Counted from the stretch's first letter, positions 46,923 to 58,546 are shown. The stretch is 64,000 bases of DNA from CAVQZA01 sp963718355 (GCA_963718355.1 CAVQZA010000010.1:210544-274543), one strand, 5' to 3'. Numbers and translations are program-made. The notes: generated by a model not told the origin, from the sequence alone.

Positions 46923-47648
46923 TCAGAGCCGCGTCACGCGGAGCGTGCCGCTCCAGGTGAGGAGGTCCTGGCACTGGTCGAACGAGCGGTAGCCGTCGTA
47001 CGGCTTGGCCGCGTGCATGCAGTTCTGCTGCGGGGTGTACGCGCCGAAACGTGTCACGCTCGAGCCGACCGCGTAGGTCCTGGAGGCGCCCCTGGCCAGG
47101 CGCGCCAGGTCGTTGAGCTTGAGCGGGAGCCGCGCGTGGAGCTGGTCGGCGCGCGGCTCGGCAGTGCACTGCGCGTCGGGCGAGACGGCGTACCCCGGCG
47201 TCGCGACCTGGACGATCACGGTTCCCGCGCGCCGCGTGAGCGTGAGCGCGCCGCCCCCGTCCGGCTGGAGCGGGTCGTTGCACTGGAGCGTCGTGAGCCA
47301 GTCCTGCGGTGCGTCGGCCGGCAGGTCGGCGGGCGCGATGTCGCACGAGTCGCGCACCTCGGTGCCGGCGACGTTCCCCTGCGAGGAGGGCGGGGCTGCG
47401 GCAACCACCCGCGCGCCGGGTGCGCCGCGCCACGCGAGCGACCACGTCAGCGTCGTCGCCTCGTCGCGCGCCCGTCGCAGCACGCACTGGTTGCTGGACA
47501 GCGACGTCCATCGCTCCACGTCGTTGAACTGCTCCCGCGCCGTGCCGGCGAAGGTCACCTGCAGGCGCACCGGCGCGGTAGTGGCACCCGCACGGGCGCC
47601 GATTGCCGCAACCATTACGAAAGCGAGAACGAGCGCTGCGATTCGCAC
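46923..47648 (-). CDS. secreted cysteine-rich protein of unknown function
   Basis: This 241-aa protein has a signal peptide (RIAALVLAFVMVAAIGARAGA) and six cysteines in the mature part, in NQC, DSC, LQC, AQC, QNC and DQC contexts, suggesting three disulfides. No family is recognised. The frame is open much further upstream, to 47918, but codons just before 47648 lose the GC-rich third-base pattern, and the GTG at 47648 has TACACC 7 nt upstream. It is the first gene of a two-gene operon with the Tat-exported Dyp-like protein. Confidence 0.65.
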   Translation of the reverse strand: MRIAALVLAFVMVAAIGARAGATTAPVRLQVTFAGTAREQFNDVERWTSLSSNQCVLRRARDEATTLTWSLAWRGAPGARVVAAAPPSSQGNVAGTEVRDSCDIAPADLPADAPQDWLTTLQCNDPLQPDGGGALTLTRRAGTVIVQVATPGYAVSPDAQCTAEPRADQLHARLPLKLNDLARLARGASRTYAVGSSVTRFGAYTPQQNCMHAAKPYDGYRSFDQCQDLLTWSGTLRVTRL

Positions 47649-47655
47649 GGCACAA

Positions 47656-47661
47656 GGTGTA
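47656..47661 (-). promoter_or_regulatory. -10-like TACACC for the secreted protein
   Basis: On the minus strand TACACC lies 7 nt before the GTG at 47648. The last base differs from the TANNNT pattern, so this is a weak call. Confidence 0.3.
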
Positions 47662-47668
47662 GCACGAC

Positions 47669-47674
47669 TATCCT
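47669..47674 (+). promoter_or_regulatory. -10 element TATCCT, candidate promoter of atpDC
   Basis: TATCCT ends 7 nt before an ATG at 47682 that opens a nine-codon frame ending at 47711. atpD itself starts at 47869, so this would be a separate promoter for the displaced atpDC pair with a short leader frame. Confidence 0.4.
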
Positions 47675-47868
47675 GGGGAGCATGTATCCAGCGCTTGCCT
47701 CGCACTGCTGAGCGCTCGACCACGCCGACCGCGTTGCGGACGGTCTCGAGCAGCATCGGCTCGCCGGTCACGGCGTTCACCGCGGTCCGGCCTTCGATAC
47801 GATACGGCGGCTCCGGCAGGCGCTTGAGCGCAGACATTCCACGCCCGAACCACCCCTTCAGGAGACGC

Positions 47869-49290
47869 ATGCCTAACGCGAAGAACGGCCAGAACGTCGG
47901 CAAGGTGATCGAGATCAAAGGCGTCGTGATCGATGTCGCCTTCGTCGGCCAGCTGCCGAAGATCTACAACGCGCTCGCGATCGAGGTCGCGGACGGAGGG
48001 ACGCTGATCGCAGAGGTGCAGCAGCATCTCGGTGACGATCGCGTCCGCGCAGTGGCGATGGATTCGACCGACGGGCTCGCGCGCGGGCTCGACGTCGTCG
48101 ACACGGGCGGCCCGATCTCGGTTCCCGTCGGCAAGGAGACGCTCGGCCGGATCTGGAACGTGCTCGGCGAGCCGGTCGACAACAAGCCGGCGATCGAGGG
48201 CGTGCAGCGCATGTCGATCCACCGCGACCCGCCGACGTTCCGCGAGCTGTCGCCGACGGTGGAGATCTTCGAGACCGGGATCAAGGTGATCGACCTGATC
48301 GCGCCGTACATCAAGGGTGGCAAGGTCGGCCTGTTCGGCGGCGCCGGCGTGGGCAAGACGGTGCTGATCCAGGAGCTGATCCACAACATCGCCAAGCAGC
48401 ACGACGGCGTGTCCGTGTTCGCGGGCGTCGGCGAGCGCACGCGCGAGGGCAACGACCTGATGCTCGAGATGCAGGAGTCCGGCGTGTTCAGCCAGGTCGC
48501 GCTCGTCTACGGCCAGATGAACGAGCCGCCGGGGGCGCGCCTGCGCGTCGGCCTCTCCGGCCTGACAATGGCGGAGTACTTCCGCGACGAGGGGCAGGAC
48601 GTGCTGCTCTTCATCGACAACATCTTCCGCTTCGTCCAGGCGGGCTCCGAGGTGTCGGCGCTGCTCGGCCGGATCCCGAGCGCCGTCGGCTACCAGCCGA
48701 CGCTCGCCACCGAGATGGGGCAGCTGCAGGAGCGGATCACCTCGACGAACAAGGGCTCGGTCACCTCGGTGCAGGCGATCTACGTGCCGGCCGACGACCT
48801 CACCGACCCGGCGCCGGCGAACACCTTCGCGCATCTCGACGCGACGACGGTGCTGTCGCGCGCGATCGTCGAGAAGGGCATCTATCCGGCGGTCGACCCG
48901 CTCGACTCGACCTCTCGCGCGCTCCAGCCGCACATCGTCGGCGAGGACCACTACAACACCGCGACGCGGGTGCAGGAGGTGCTCCAGCGCTACAAGGACC
49001 TCCAGGACATCATCGCGATCCTCGGCATCGACGAGCTCTCCGACGAGGACAAGCTCGTCGTGACGCGGGCGCGCAAGATCGAGCGCTTCCTCTCGCAGCC
49101 GAACTTCGTGGCCGAGCAGTTCACCGGGACGCCAGGCGAGTACGTCAAGCTCGAGGACACGATCGCGGGCTTCGGCGAGATCCTCGACGGCAAGCACGAC
49201 GAGCTGCCCGAGCAGGCGTTCTACATGGTCGGGACGATCGAGAGCGCGGTCGAGAAGGGCCGCAAGACGGCCGAGGCGGTTCCGGCCTAG
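47869..49290 (+). CDS. atpD: ATP synthase F1 subunit beta
   Basis: This 473-aa protein is the catalytic subunit. P-loop GGAGVGKT, catalytic glutamate in GERTREGNDL, Walker B LLFIDNIFRF, the DELSEED-like DELSDEDK and the adenine-site region are all present. The ATG at 47869 follows an AGGAG site. It lies about 9.3 kb downstream of atpG instead of next to it, with its own promoter candidate, so subunit balance must be set across two transcripts. Confidence 0.98.
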   Translation: MPNAKNGQNVGKVIEIKGVVIDVAFVGQLPKIYNALAIEVADGGTLIAEVQQHLGDDRVRAVAMDSTDGLARGLDVVDTGGPISVPVGKETLGRIWNVLGEPVDNKPAIEGVQRMSIHRDPPTFRELSPTVEIFETGIKVIDLIAPYIKGGKVGLFGGAGVGKTVLIQELIHNIAKQHDGVSVFAGVGERTREGNDLMLEMQESGVFSQVALVYGQMNEPPGARLRVGLSGLTMAEYFRDEGQDVLLFIDNIFRFVQAGSEVSALLGRIPSAVGYQPTLATEMGQLQERITSTNKGSVTSVQAIYVPADDLTDPAPANTFAHLDATTVLSRAIVEKGIYPAVDPLDSTSRALQPHIVGEDHYNTATRVQEVLQRYKDLQDIIAILGIDELSDEDKLVVTRARKIERFLSQPNFVAEQFTGTPGEYVKLEDTIAGFGEILDGKHDELPEQAFYMVGTIESAVEKGRKTAEAVPA

Positions 49291-49291
49291 C

Positions 49292-49726
49292 GTGGCCGAC
49301 GAGACGAAGCAGTTCGACGTCTCCCTTGTGACCCCGGACGGGGCCGTCTACGAGGGACCCGCCGAGATGATCGTGGTGCCGGGCGCCGCGGGCGAGATCG
49401 GCGTGCTCGCGCGCCACGCGCCGCTCGTCGCGACGCTGAAGGCGGGCTCGACGCGCGTCTACCTGGACAGGGCGAGCCAGGAGCTGATCGAGTTCGCGAC
49501 CGGCCCCGGCTTCTTCAAGGTCGAGACCGACCGCGCGATCGCCCTCGTCGATCACGCCGTGAAGGCGAGCGAGATCGACGACGACGAGGCCCAGCGCCAG
49601 CTCGCGGAGGCGACCGCGGAGCTCGAGCGGGTCGACGCGGGCGAGTCGACAGCGGACCGCTGGCAGCTCGAGCAGCGGATCAAGCACGCCGAGCACCAGC
49701 TCCAGGTCTCCGGCCACAGCGGGTAG
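49292..49726 (+). CDS. atpC: ATP synthase F1 subunit epsilon
   Basis: This 144-aa subunit sits on the foot of the shaft and can inhibit ATP hydrolysis. The N-terminal beta-sandwich (FDVSLVTPDGAVYEGPAEMIVVPGAAGEIGVLARHAPLV) and a helical C-terminus (EDDDEAQRQLAEATAELER-like) are present. GTG 49292 follows the atpD stop by one base. Confidence 0.96.
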   Translation: MADETKQFDVSLVTPDGAVYEGPAEMIVVPGAAGEIGVLARHAPLVATLKAGSTRVYLDRASQELIEFATGPGFFKVETDRAIALVDHAVKASEIDDDEAQRQLAEATAELERVDAGESTADRWQLEQRIKHAEHQLQVSGHSG

Positions 49727-49732
49727 CCCTGG

Positions 49733-49738
49733 TACGCT
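49733..49738 (+). promoter_or_regulatory. -10 element TACGCT for the metH leader
   Basis: TACGCT lies just after the atpC stop and would start transcription at about 49744-49746, exactly where the structured leader begins. Confidence 0.55.
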
Positions 49739-49743
49739 CTCCG

Positions 49744-49852
49744 AACCTGGAGAGCTTTGAAGGCAGCTTGGCGACCAGGAGAAAAAACGCCTAAAGAGCC
49801 CTCGGTGCACATCCGCACCGGACCTCTCTAGGCGAGACGAGGGAGGCGGCGG
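49744..49852 (+). promoter_or_regulatory. structured metH leader, candidate riboswitch controlling translation
   Basis: The leader of about 109 nt folds into a closing helix P1, CCTGGAGAG (49746-49754) with CTCTCTAGG (49824-49832), including one G-U pair. Inside it are a helix CTTT/AAAG plus AGGC/GCCT (49755-49796) with a CTTGG/CCAGG tip (49767-49779), and a hairpin CGGTGC/GCACCG (49803-49820). CCTCTCT (49823-49829), part of P1, can instead pair with AGGGAGG (49840-49846), the metH ribosome site. The two pairings exclude each other, so stable P1 would free the site. It does not fit the SAM, SAH or cobalamin riboswitch consensus patterns I can recall. Ligand unknown. Confidence 0.6.
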
Positions 49853-53446
<3,594 letters not shown>

Positions 53447-53449
53447 CAC

Positions 53450-53455
53450 TACGAT
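53450..53455 (+). promoter_or_regulatory. -10 element TACGAT, leaderless start
   Basis: TACGAT ends 7 nt before the ATG at 53463, only 3 bp after the metH stop. Confidence 0.55.
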
Positions 53456-53462
53456 CGGCGCC

Positions 53463-54119
53463 ATGCTGAGGACGCTCTTCGTCGTGATCTCCGCCGGGCT
53501 GATCGTGGCCGGTACGGCGCTCGCGGGCGATCCGCAGCAGAAGCACACCGCCGCCGACATGGCGAAGGCCCGGTCGATCGGCTTCGTTCGCTCCGACTTC
53601 CCGGCCGGCTGGACGGCGAAGCCCAGCACGCCGACCACCGGCGCCGATTCGAGCACCTGCAAGGACTTCGATCCCGACCAGTCCGACCTCGTCGAGACGG
53701 GCAAGGTCGACTCGGCCGAGTTCACGGCACCGGACGGTGTCTCGCAGGTCGCCTCGTCGGTCGGCATCTTCCGGACACTCGCCCAGGCGAAGACGAGCTG
53801 GAGCCGCGTCGTCCGCCCCACGATGCTCCGGTGCTTCTCCGACCTGATCACGCAGATCTCGCCGAAGGACTCGACGGTCGCCGAGCTCGCAAAGGGCACG
53901 CTCGCGTTTCCGAAGGTCGCGGCCCGCACCGCGGCGTACCGGCTCGTGCTGAGCGTGACCGCCAAGGGTGCGACGACGTCCGTGAACCTGTACGTCGACC
54001 TCGTCCTGCTCGGTGCCGGACGGGTGAACGTCGCGACGATCATGTTCAGCGTCACGAAGCCGTATCCGGCTGCGTTCGAGCAGAAGCTCGCCGCGGCGAT
54101 CGCGCACCGCCTCGCCTAA
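53463..54119 (+). CDS. secreted protein of unknown function
   Basis: This 218-aa protein has a signal peptide (LRTLFVVISAGLIVAGTALA). The mature part contains two cysteines (STC, RCF) and an alternating beta pattern. No known family is recognised. It is transcribed from its own leaderless start after metH and lies 78 bp before the LCP gene, so it may be a cell-envelope protein. Nothing else supports a function. Confidence 0.65.
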   Translation: MLRTLFVVISAGLIVAGTALAGDPQQKHTAADMAKARSIGFVRSDFPAGWTAKPSTPTTGADSSTCKDFDPDQSDLVETGKVDSAEFTAPDGVSQVASSVGIFRTLAQAKTSWSRVVRPTMLRCFSDLITQISPKDSTVAELAKGTLAFPKVAARTAAYRLVLSVTAKGATTSVNLYVDLVLLGAGRVNVATIMFSVTKPYPAAFEQKLAAAIAHRLA

Positions 54120-54154
54120 CCCAGGGCACCGCGACCGCCCGCCGCCGATCCCGG

Positions 54155-54160
54155 TATCCT
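54155..54160 (+). promoter_or_regulatory. -10 element TATCCT for the LCP gene
   Basis: TATCCT would start transcription at about 54167, just before the GC-rich hairpin and T-run that precede the ATG at 54198. Confidence 0.45.
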
Positions 54161-54170
54161 GCCCCCCGCA

Positions 54171-54195
54171 GGCGCCTTCCCGGGCGCCCATTTTT
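54171..54195 (+). terminator. hairpin plus T-run between promoter and LCP start
   Basis: GGCGCC (54171-54176) and GGCGCC (54183-54188) pair around a 6-nt loop, and five T follow at 54191-54195. It has the form of an intrinsic terminator, either for the gene before it or as an attenuator of the LCP gene, since the candidate TATCCT promoter is upstream of it. Confidence 0.5.
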
Positions 54196-54197
54196 CG

Positions 54198-56129
54198 ATG
54201 CGGACGACGCTAAAAAGAGGAATCGGCCGGAGCGGGGTCTCGGGCGACGGGAACGGCAACGGCTCGCCGACGCTCCCGCCCGCCGCGGTCACGCCCGTCT
54301 CGCGCTACCGCCAGCCGGACCCGCCCTCGCGGACCAGGCTCGGCTGGGCGGGGCGGATCCTGCTCTGGATGCTCGCGGCGGTCGTGATCCTCGCGGCTGC
54401 GGCGGCCGGCGGGGCCTACCTCTACTTCAATCGTGAGGTGCAGGCCGTCAGCGCGCACACGGCAGACGTGAAGATCGCGCAGAAGCGCCTCTCGATCCCG
54501 CTGCCCGGCGCGCCCGCAATCGCGCTCATCGCCGGCTACGACTACCGCGCCAACGAGGCGAAGGGCACGCCGTCGCGCTCCGACACCGTGATGCTGCTGC
54601 GCGCCGACCCGCAGTCGAAGGCGATCTCGATGCTTTCGTTCCCGCGCGACATGATCGTCAACGTCACGTGTCCGGGGAAGCCGACGTTCCGGGGCAAGAT
54701 CAACGCGGCCTACACCGAGTGCGGCGCCCGCGGCACGCTCGAGACCGTGAAGGACCTGACCGGCCTGCCGATCAACTACCTGATCACGGTCAACTTCCAT
54801 GGCTTCAAGCAGATCGTCGACAAGCTCGGCGGAGTCTGGATGGACATCGACCGCCGTTACTACAACAAGAACACCGGCTCCACCGCGACGAACTACGCCG
54901 ACATCGACCTGCACTCCGGCTACCAGCGGCTGAACGGCAGCGACGCGCTCAGCTTCGTGCGCTTCCGGCACACCGACTCCGACTTCTACCGCGTGATCCG
55001 CCAGCAGATGTTCGTGAAGGCGCTGAAGCAGCAGATCCAGAACAACTTCTCGCCGTTCAAGCTGCCGGGCATCGTCGGCGCGATCACGAAGAACGTCGAG
55101 GTCGGCGTCGGCGGCGGCGACGGGCTCACGGGCAAGACGGTGCTCTCCTACGCGCTGTTCGCGTACGGCCTCCCCGCGGGCCACTTCTTCCAGGCGAAGA
55201 TCGCCGGGCTCACCGGCTACTCGAGCGTGACGACCTCGGACCAGAACCTCCAGGACGCGATCCGCGAGTTCACGACGCCGGATGTCCAGGCGCCGACGAA
55301 GGCGACCGACGTGACGCTCGGGCGGAAGATCAAGTCGACGGCTCCGAGCCCGGCGCAGACGACGATGCTAGTGCTCAACGGCAACGGCGTCCTCCACTCG
55401 GCGGCGACCGCCGGCTACGCGTTCGCGCGGCGCGGCTACCAGATCGTCGTGCCGCCGGCGGGCCAGCCGGCCAACGCGCCCAACTTCAGCTACTTCCACT
55501 CGACCGTGTACTACGACGCCGCGCGGCCGGGGGCGAAAGCGGCGGCGGCAGCGGTCGCGAATCTCTTCGGCGATGCCGACGTCGCGCCGCTCCCCGTGAC
55601 GATCCCCGCGTACGGCGCGATGCTGGTCGCCGTCGTCGGTCAGACCTTCCACGGCTCGATCGCGCCCGCGCCCGTCGACCAGACGCCCAAGCCCGAGAAG
55701 GCGAACGTCGACTTCGACCCGGCGCTGTCGCACGACCTCGTCCGCGACGCGCAGCGCCAGCTGCCCTTCAAGGCGATGGTGCCGACGGTGATGGAGCGCT
55801 CCTCGGTGCCCGACCTCGAGGAGGCGAACCGCGTCTACTGGCTCGACAAGAAGCATCGTGCGCTGCGGCTCGTCTACCGCACCGGTGGCACGCAGTACTG
55901 GGGCATCGAGGAGACCAACTGGCTCGACGCCCCGATCCTCGCAGGCAAGAACTCCACGCACGTGCTCAAGGGCCGCCCCTACGACCTCTACTACTCCGGC
56001 CCGAATCTCCACATGGTCGTGCTGCGCTGGAACGGCGCGAGCTACTGGGTCGTGAACACGCTGCAGGACTCGTTGTCCAACGAGACGATGCTCGCGATCG
56101 CTAAAGGTCTCCGAACATACGGCCGCTAA
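54198..56129 (+). CDS. LytR-CpsA-Psr family glycopolymer ligase with LytR_C and extra C-terminal domain
   Basis: This 643-aa protein has a cytoplasmic basic N-terminus, one membrane segment (about 52-74) and an external LCP domain (about 105-310) with SRSDTVMLLRADPQSK, LSFPRDM and FVRFRHTDSDFYRVIRQQ, the phosphate-binding arginine motifs. LCP enzymes transfer undecaprenyl-linked glycans to the wall. A LytR_C domain (about 390-480, MLVLNGNG) follows. The last 140 residues (YWGIEETNW, WNGASYWVVNTL, SNETMLAIAKGLR) form an added domain resembling sensor-like envelope domains. ATG 54198 lies behind a terminator-like hairpin. Confidence 0.92.
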   Translation: MRTTLKRGIGRSGVSGDGNGNGSPTLPPAAVTPVSRYRQPDPPSRTRLGWAGRILLWMLAAVVILAAAAAGGAYLYFNREVQAVSAHTADVKIAQKRLSIPLPGAPAIALIAGYDYRANEAKGTPSRSDTVMLLRADPQSKAISMLSFPRDMIVNVTCPGKPTFRGKINAAYTECGARGTLETVKDLTGLPINYLITVNFHGFKQIVDKLGGVWMDIDRRYYNKNTGSTATNYADIDLHSGYQRLNGSDALSFVRFRHTDSDFYRVIRQQMFVKALKQQIQNNFSPFKLPGIVGAITKNVEVGVGGGDGLTGKTVLSYALFAYGLPAGHFFQAKIAGLTGYSSVTTSDQNLQDAIREFTTPDVQAPTKATDVTLGRKIKSTAPSPAQTTMLVLNGNGVLHSAATAGYAFARRGYQIVVPPAGQPANAPNFSYFHSTVYYDAARPGAKAAAAAVANLFGDADVAPLPVTIPAYGAMLVAVVGQTFHGSIAPAPVDQTPKPEKANVDFDPALSHDLVRDAQRQLPFKAMVPTVMERSSVPDLEEANRVYWLDKKHRALRLVYRTGGTQYWGIEETNWLDAPILAGKNSTHVLKGRPYDLYYSGPNLHMVVLRWNGASYWVVNTLQDSLSNETMLAIAKGLRTYGR

Positions 56130-56132
56130 GCT
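56127..56132 (+). promoter_or_regulatory. -10 element TAAGCT built on the LCP stop codon
   Basis: TAAGCT ends 10 nt before the ATG at 56143. Its TAA is the LCP stop codon. Confidence 0.45.
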
Positions 56133-56142
56133 GGCCGCCGTC

Positions 56143-57480
56143 ATGGCGGTGACCAAAAAAGCAGGCATCGGGATCTTCGGCGCAGGCTGGGTCGGACTCG
56201 TCACCGGCGCGTGCTTCGCCGAGCTCGGCCACAACGTCACGATCCGGGACGTCGTCTCCGAGCGGATCGAGGCGCTCCGCTCCGGCACCGTGCCGATCCA
56301 CGAGCAGGGGCTCGACGAGCTGCTCGAGCGCAACCGCGAGCGGCTCTCGTTCACGCTCGACGCGCGCGAAGTGGCGGCGCAGGCCGAGCTGCTCTTCGTC
56401 TGCGTCGGCACGCCGCCGACGTACTCCGGCGACGCCGATCTCACTGCGATCTGGACCGTCCTCGACGAGCTGCCCGCGGAGACGCAGGCGACCGTCGTGA
56501 TGAAGTCGACGGTTCCGGTCGGCACGGGCGACAGGGTTCGCGCCGCGCTCGAGGCGCGCGGGCTCGCCCACGTCGGCTATGTCTCGAATCCCGAGTTCCT
56601 CGCCGAGGGCAGCGCCGTGCGCGACTTCATGAAGCCCGACCGCGTCGTCGTCGGCGCGTTCTCCGAGGCGGACGGCGCAGCGGTGGCGGCGCTCTACGAC
56701 GGCCTCGACACGGAGGTCGTACAGACCGACGTCCACTCCGCGGAGATGATCAAGCTCGCGTCGAACGCCTTTCTCGCGACCCGCATCAGCTTCATCAACG
56801 AGATCGCCAACGTCTGCGAGGTGACCGGCGCCGACGTCGAGGAGGTCGCTCGCGGGATGGGCCTCGACCGGCGGATCGGCCCGCACTTCCTCCGCGCTGG
56901 GATCGGGTACGGCGGCTCGTGCTTTCCGAAGGACGTCTCCGCGCTGAAGCAGCTCGCCGGCAACTCCGGCTACCACTTCCAACTTTTGAACTCGGTGATC
57001 GAGGTCAACGAGCTCCAGAAGCGACGCGTCGTCGGGAAGCTCGAGAAGCATCTCGGCCCGCTCGCGGGAAAGCGCATCGCGCTGCTCGGCCTCGCGTACA
57101 AGGCCGGCACCGACGACCTGCGCGAGGCGTCGTCGATCGTGCTCGCGGCGCGCCTGCTCGCCGAGGGTGCCGAGGTCACCGCCTGGGATCCGGTCGCCCG
57201 GCCGCGCGACGAGCTCCGCGGCGCCACGCTCTGCGCGACCGCGCTCGAGGCCGTCACGGGCGCCGACGCTGCGGTGATCGTCACGGAGTGGGAGGAGCTG
57301 CGCGACCTCGTCAACGCCGACGTCCGCGCGCTGATGCGGAACCCGCTCTTCGTCGACGGGCGCAACCTGCTCGACCCGAACGCCGTCCGCGCCTCAGGCT
57401 TCGCCTACGAAGGCGTCGGCCGGCCGACCTCCCCGTTCTCGGCGCTGCCCGAGACGGAGGAGCTGCGGGTCCGGCGCTGA
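56143..57480 (+). CDS. ugd: UDP-glucose 6-dehydrogenase family protein
   Basis: This 445-aa enzyme oxidises a UDP-sugar, normally UDP-glucose to UDP-glucuronate, using two NAD. The NAD motif GIFGAGWVGLVTGACFAELGH, VGTPP, KSTVPVGTG, the catalytic Cys260 in GYGGSCFPKD and the C-terminal GLAYKAGTDDLREA are all present. A related UDP-sugar dehydrogenase acting on another substrate cannot be excluded. Its stop overlaps the next gene by one base, and with the two that follow it forms a sugar-precursor operon. Confidence 0.93.
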   Translation: MAVTKKAGIGIFGAGWVGLVTGACFAELGHNVTIRDVVSERIEALRSGTVPIHEQGLDELLERNRERLSFTLDAREVAAQAELLFVCVGTPPTYSGDADLTAIWTVLDELPAETQATVVMKSTVPVGTGDRVRAALEARGLAHVGYVSNPEFLAEGSAVRDFMKPDRVVVGAFSEADGAAVAALYDGLDTEVVQTDVHSAEMIKLASNAFLATRISFINEIANVCEVTGADVEEVARGMGLDRRIGPHFLRAGIGYGGSCFPKDVSALKQLAGNSGYHFQLLNSVIEVNELQKRRVVGKLEKHLGPLAGKRIALLGLAYKAGTDDLREASSIVLAARLLAEGAEVTAWDPVARPRDELRGATLCATALEAVTGADAAVIVTEWEELRDLVNADVRALMRNPLFVDGRNLLDPNAVRASGFAYEGVGRPTSPFSALPETEELRVRR

Positions 57481-58181
57481 TGGAGGCGCTCGTCCTCGCA
57501 GGAGGCAAGGCGGAGCGTCTCGGTGACGCGGCGGGCGGCCTGCCGAAGCCGCTCGTTCCCGTCGGCGGCCGGCCACTTGCCGAGTACCAGGTTTTGCGCC
57601 TCGTCTCAGCCGGCGTCTCACGCGTGATCGTCAGCTGTCGCGTCGGCCACGAGCAGCAGTTCACGGAGGCGCTCTCGGGCCTCGGCGCCGAGATCGTGGC
57701 TGTCGGCGAGCCCGAGCCGCTGGGCCGTGGCGGCGGGCTCCGATTCGCCGCCGCCCATCGCAAGGAGGACGGCCCGGTCTACGCCCTGAACGGCGACGAG
57801 CTGCTCGACGTCGACCTGCGCACGCTGCTCGCCGCCCACAACGGCTACGCCTGCGCGGCGACCGTCGTCGTCGCGCAGGTCAACTCGCCGTTCGGCGTCG
57901 TCGACCTCACGGAGGGCGACCGCGTCACCGGCTTCAAGGAGGCGCCGAAGCTCCCGCACTGGGTCAACTCGGGCGTCTACATCCTCGGCGAAGAGGCCCT
58001 CGCGCGCCTGCCCGAGCGCGGCGACCACGAGACGAGCACGTTTCCCGAGCTCGCCGAGGAAGGAAAGCTCTACGCGTACCGGCACGAAGGCCGCTGGCTG
58101 ACCGTGAACACGCCGAAGGACCTGCGCCGCGCCGAGGAGTTCCTCGCCGCGCACCCCGAGTGGCAGGCGGCACCGGCGTGA
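57480..58181 (+). CDS. sugar nucleotidyltransferase (NTP_transferase family)
   Basis: This 233-aa protein has the nucleotide-sugar pyrophosphorylase core, with the start motif ALVLAGGKAERL, PKPLVPVGGRP, LNGDELLDVD and the late VNSGVYILG and VNTPKDL. It should couple a sugar-1-phosphate to a nucleotide. The sugar is not predictable. The ATG overlaps the UDP-glucose dehydrogenase stop and its own stop overlaps the cupin gene (GTGA). Confidence 0.9.
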   Translation: MEALVLAGGKAERLGDAAGGLPKPLVPVGGRPLAEYQVLRLVSAGVSRVIVSCRVGHEQQFTEALSGLGAEIVAVGEPEPLGRGGGLRFAAAHRKEDGPVYALNGDELLDVDLRTLLAAHNGYACAATVVVAQVNSPFGVVDLTEGDRVTGFKEAPKLPHWVNSGVYILGEEALARLPERGDHETSTFPELAEEGKLYAYRHEGRWLTVNTPKDLRRAEEFLAAHPEWQAAPA

Positions 58182-58546
58182 GCCTCGAGGAGTTTGCGCA
58201 CCAGTCCAAGCGCATCGAGAAGCCGTGGGGGTACGAGCTGATCTGGGCGAACACGGAGCGCTACGTCGGCAAGGAGCTCTTCGTCCGCGAAGGCCATGCG
58301 CTCTCGCTCCAGTACCACGAGCGCAAGGACGAGACGATCTACGTGCAGCAGGGGCGCGTCGAGTTCCAGATCGGGCCGCAGGACGGCGAGCTCCAGACCG
58401 AAGTGGTCGGCCCCGGCCGCGCGTTCCACCTCGTCCCGGGCACCGTCCATCGCATGCGCGCGCTCGAGGACTCGCTGCTGCTCGAGGTCTCGACCCCGGA
58501 TCTCGACGACGTCGTCCGGCTCGAGGACCGCTACGGACGAGCTTGA
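58178..58546 (+). CDS. cupin-fold protein, mannose-6-phosphate isomerase type II-like
   Basis: This 122-aa single-domain cupin has the metal-binding pattern QYHERKDETIYVQQGR followed by PGTVHRMRALED. It opens with KRIEKPWGYELIWA, the segment seen in the C-terminal isomerase half of GDP-mannose pyrophosphorylases. Here it stands alone next to a nucleotidyltransferase, which suggests the two functions of the fused enzyme are split. GTG 58178 is coupled to the upstream stop. Confidence 0.88.
   Translation: MSLEEFAHQSKRIEKPWGYELIWANTERYVGKELFVREGHALSLQYHERKDETIYVQQGRVEFQIGPQDGELQTEVVGPGRAFHLVPGTVHRMRALEDSLLLEVSTPDLDDVVRLEDRYGRA

Noticed and set aside
49744..49852. metH leader as a classical cobalamin, SAM-I or SAH riboswitch
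   Set aside because: A TCGGTG...TCCG segment recalls part of the cobalamin core, but order and flanking conserved bases do not fit. No SAM-I kink-turn core or SAH core was seen. A model search could overturn this.
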